Source: Aquimarina mycalae
Lineage (GTDB): Bacteria; Bacteroidota; Bacteroidia; Flavobacteriales; Flavobacteriaceae
DNA: 64,000 nt
Assembly (NCBI RefSeq): GCF_029906345.1
Contig: NZ_JARYGY010000001.1
Span: 904,851-968,850, forward strand
Direction of reading: 5' to 3'
Shown piece after piece: positions 61,544-64,000 of the stretch (its first letter is position 1; each line of letters starts with the position of its first letter). The notes under the pieces are model-generated. The model was not told the DNA's origin. It did not search any database and saw only the letters and a program-made list of their open reading frames with translations. The position numbers were made by a program, and so were the translations under genes.

Positions 61544-62359
61544 GCTTTGTAACATAACCAATATAATTAACCACATTATCGGAATACTTTCGACCCAAAA
61601 GGAACAAAAGTATTCCGATTGTTTTTTTTCAGTACCCCATAAAAACAGTAATGTAATAATAGTTACCAATACAGAACTTAAAATTTCTGCAGAAGAAAGC
61701 TCATCTTTTATGGCCGTTAGTATCAAAAAAACAGTCAATAAAATGCTTCCAAAAACTTTGGTTCTCGTAATTCCTATTTGTTGTGGTATGGTTTCTAATT
61801 CTCGTCCATCATATTGTAAATCTCTTATCTCAAAAGGCAACATGATCACTACAATAAATAAAAATCGCTGAATAATCTCAATAATCTTATCAAAATCCAA
61901 TGTTCCTTCAGAATAAATAACTGGTATCAATACCGTAATTCCTGTCCAAACAAGTCCTATAATAAAAATTTTAATCCCAGCTATACTTCTCAGATTCTTC
62001 TTATTGGGAAAAACTGGAACTGCATATAATAATGTCAACAAAATAAAAGGTGTTATATATAACAATATATCAATCGACATTTGATAACCAAAATATACTG
62101 ATATGACCACGCAAATACCGGTCAATATTTTGACGCCCGTAATGGATTTAGTTAATTTCTTATGATATAATTTAGAAACATTAGCATATTTCACAAAGTT
62201 ATAAGCTACAATAGCGCTAACAAAACTGAAATACAGGTACGTATTATCTCCTAAAATTTCGAATTTCAGAAAAGTAAGCTTCACCAAAGCAACAATAGCT
62301 AAAGCCACATGAATGCTACTATAGATATAAAAATTAAATACGCTTTTTAAGGTTTTCAC
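61532..62359 (-). CDS. UbiA-superfamily-like prenyltransferase (flavobacterial)
   Basis: The 275-residue polytopic membrane protein has about eight segments. The C-terminal half contains LPFEIRDLQYDGRELETIPQQIGITRTKVFG, resembling the second Asp-rich region of UbiA prenyltransferases (D..D...D), and RSIAGIKIFIIGLVWTGITV. The first motif (usually NDxxDxxxD) is replaced by YNFVKYANVSKLYH, so catalysis is uncertain. It overlaps the end of the convergent anti-sigma paralogue gene by 12 bases. Confidence 0.65.
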   Translation of the reverse strand: MKTLKSVFNFYIYSSIHVALAIVALVKLTFLKFEILGDNTYLYFSFVSAIVAYNFVKYANVSKLYHKKLTKSITGVKILTGICVVISVYFGYQMSIDILLYITPFILLTLLYAVPVFPNKKNLRSIAGIKIFIIGLVWTGITVLIPVIYSEGTLDFDKIIEIIQRFLFIVVIMLPFEIRDLQYDGRELETIPQQIGITRTKVFGSILLTVFLILTAIKDELSSAEILSSVLVTIITLLFLWGTEKKQSEYFCSFWVESIPIMWLIILVMLQSLFG

Positions 62360-62458
62360 ACTATAAATTTAGGGGTATCTGTTAATAACAGTCTAAATTG
62401 GTTAAAAACTTGGTAGGGTTAGGTTAATTTATTGTGAAAGTTTTATGGATTAAATATG

Positions 62459-62466
62459 TACTTTTG
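62459..62466 (+). promoter_or_regulatory. -7 element of gcvP (TACTTTTG)
   Basis: Exact TAnnTTTG 27 bases before the gcvP ATG. No -33 TTG at the ideal distance was found. Confidence 0.55.
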
Positions 62467-62493
62467 CGCTTTCAATCTCAACTGCTTTTCGCT

Positions 62494-64000
62494 ATGAAAA
62501 CTGACTCATTTAAGCTACGTCACATAGGTCCTTCAGAAAAGGATCTAACTGATATGTTAGACACAATCAAGGCTGACTCTATGGATCAATTGATCTATGA
62601 AACAGTTCCTGATGACATTTTATTAAAAAACTCCTTGCATTTAGACAACGCAATGAGTGAACAAGAATACTCTGCGCATATACAGCAATTATCTGCTAAA
62701 AATAAGGTATTCAAAACCTATATTGGTCTTGGATACCATGAAGCATGCTTGCCAGCAGTTATCCAACGTAATATTCTGGAAAATCCAGGATGGTATACAG
62801 CATACACGCCTTACCAAGCAGAAATCGCACAAGGTAGGTTAGAAGCTCTGTTAAATTATCAAACTATGGTTTGTGATCTTACAGGAATGGAACTTGCTAA
62901 TGCCTCTTTACTAGATGAAAGTACTGCAGCAGCAGAAGCAATGACAATGTTGTTTGCTGTAAGATCAAGAGCACAGAAAAAAGAAAACATTCGAAAGTTT
63001 TTTGTTTCGGAAGAAATATTACCTCAAACATTGTCTCTGTTAAAGACCAGAGCTATTCCATTGGATATAGAATTGGTAGTAGGTGATCATAGAAACTTTG
63101 ATTTTTCAACTGGTTTTTATGGTGCTATTCTCCAATATCCAGGAGTTTCAGGACAAGTATATGATTACGCTGAATTCGTTGAGAAAGCGCATCAAGCAGA
63201 AATCAAAGTAGCAGTAGCGGCTGATATCCTAAGTCTTGTATCATTAAAATCTCCAGGTAGTTTTGATGTGGATGTAGTAGTAGGTACAACACAACGCTTC
63301 GGGATTCCTTTAGGATATGGAGGACCACACGCAGCTTATTTTGCAACCAGAGAAGAATACAAAAGAAATATCCCTGGTAGAATTATCGGTGTTACACAAG
63401 ATATGAATGGCAATCGTGCATTGCGCATGGCATTACAAACACGAGAGCAACATATCAAACGTGACAAGGCTACGTCTAATATCTGTACCGCCCAAGTGTT
63501 ACTTGCAGTAATGGCAGGAATGTATGCAGTATATCACGGTAAAGAAGGTTTACAATACATCGCCACCAAGGTAAATGCTTCTGCTCAGGCGCTAAGTAAT
63601 GCTTTAGAACAATTAGGTTTTGAGCAAACTAATACAGCTTATTTTGATACCATTCAAATCAAAGCAAATGCAACAGCGATAAAAGAGATTGCAGAAGCTC
63701 ACCAAGTAAATTTCTACTATCCAGATGCTGAAACGGTTTCGATTTCTTTGAATGAGGCAACTACAATTACTGATCTAAATGCTATCGTATCTATTTTTGC
63801 TAAAACAGTAGCAAAAGAAGGTATCACTATCAACACGATTGATACTTTAGGAAACATTGCCGATAATCTTAAAAGAAATACTGAATTCTTAACCAACGAA
63901 GTATTCAACACACATCATTCTGAAACAGAGTTGATGCGTTATATCAAAAAATTAGAGCGTAAAGATCTTTCTTTAAATCACTCTATGATTCCTCTTGGCT
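62494..64000 (+). CDS. gcvP: Glycine dehydrogenase (decarboxylating), P protein of the glycine cleavage system, N-terminal 502 residues (3' truncated by window edge)
   Basis: The frame opens at ATG 62494 (MKTDSFKLRHIGPSEKDLTDML) and runs past the window edge. Motifs typical of GcvP are FKTYIGLGYHEACLPAVIQRNILENPGWYTAYTPYQAEIAQGRLEALLNYQTMVCDLTGME, DESTAAAEAM, RFGIPLGYGGPHAAYF and TSNICTAQVLLAVMAGMYAVYHG. The PLP lysine lies in the C-terminal half outside the window. It decarboxylates glycine and loads the aminomethyl group on the H protein lipoamide. The protein is of the fused single-chain type. Confidence 0.97.
   Translation, partial: MKTDSFKLRHIGPSEKDLTDMLDTIKADSMDQLIYETVPDDILLKNSLHLDNAMSEQEYSAHIQQLSAKNKVFKTYIGLGYHEACLPAVIQRNILENPGWYTAYTPYQAEIAQGRLEALLNYQTMVCDLTGMELANASLLDESTAAAEAMTMLFAVRSRAQKKENIRKFFVSEEILPQTLSLLKTRAIPLDIELVVGDHRNFDFSTGFYGAILQYPGVSGQVYDYAEFVEKAHQAEIKVAVAADILSLVSLKSPGSFDVDVVVGTTQRFGIPLGYGGPHAAYFATREEYKRNIPGRIIGVTQDMNGNRALRMALQTREQHIKRDKATSNICTAQVLLAVMAGMYAVYHGKEGLQYIATKVNASAQALSNALEQLGFEQTNTAYFDTIQIKANATAIKEIAEAHQVNFYYPDAETVSISLNEATTITDLNAIVSIFAKTVAKEGITINTIDTLGNIADNLKRNTEFLTNEVFNTHHSETELMRYIKKLERKDLSLNHSMIPLG

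Noticed and set aside
1..64000. tRNA, rRNA, CRISPR arrays, transposases, integrases
   Set aside because: None was seen on reading. The cassette-like spacers are not CRISPR, since they are not short regular repeats with spacers, and no recombinase gene is in the window.

Overview
The window is chromosomal DNA from a member of the Bacteroidota, most likely a marine flavobacterium (Flavobacteriaceae). Evidence: an AT-rich base composition, a SusC/SusD pair, lipoproteins with Bacteroidota-style lipoboxes, two proteins with type IX secretion (T9SS) C-terminal sorting domains, a hypoxanthine phosphoribosyltransferase-adenylate kinase fusion, and many promoters with the flavobacterial -7 element TAnnTTTG. 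No rRNA, tRNA, CRISPR array, transposase or integrase gene was seen.

Layout. 1-3.3 kb: end of a SusC receptor gene, susD and a lipoprotein gene, closed by a strong terminator. 3.4-15.1 kb: housekeeping genes on both strands (rlmB, rhomboid protease, rarA, a minus-strand envelope trio, HAD phosphatase, polysaccharide deacetylase, radC, DUF1569, PaiB-like, mpl). 15.4-21.5 kb: a 2033-residue alpha-2-macroglobulin-like protein. 21.7-40.0 kb: an accessory island of about 19 plus-strand genes. It includes a small protein-TIR pair, a RES-like protein, a putative PD-(D/E)xK nuclease, DUF695/RraB, a hydrolase, two beta-lactamase-fold hydrolases, a SUKH-like protein, TPR proteins, a nonsense-interrupted PhyH dioxygenase and several exported proteins of unknown function. 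40.1-50.2 kb: a fasciclin lipoprotein, M20 peptidase, paraoxonase-like esterase, T9SS leucine-rich protein, obgE, hpt-adk fusion, purK and purE. 50.2-50.8 kb: two tandem minus-strand small RNA genes. 50.8-55.4 kb: M3 and M28 peptidases. 55.6-59.3 kb: a six-gene operon led by a GbsR/MarR regulator with matching operators at two promoters. 59.5-64 kb: an exported protein, an ECF sigma factor with two tandem anti-sigma-like small proteins, a UbiA-like membrane protein and the first third of gcvP.

The two strongest unusual signals are these. First, the accessory island looks built from direct-repeat- or inverted-repeat-bounded gene cassettes: genes sit between repeated hairpin spacers, two cassettes begin with GTT... 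and end with the exact complement ...AAC as in integron cassettes, and two insertions are bordered by duplicated fragments of the neighbouring gene. Second, the purE-M3 peptidase intergenic region holds two paralogous structured RNAs. Each is predicted at about 127 nt, with its own promoter and terminator, a long-range helix supported by sequence change on both arms, and a similar upstream TCGAT-rich motif cluster. They may be 6S-like RNAs, but this is not proven.

Smaller points: an in-frame amber codon in a dioxygenase gene, promoters so close to start codons that rlmB, rarA and gbsR may be leaderless, a degenerate anti-sigma paralogue, and a TonB-receptor-like EEVVV motif inside the macroglobulin.
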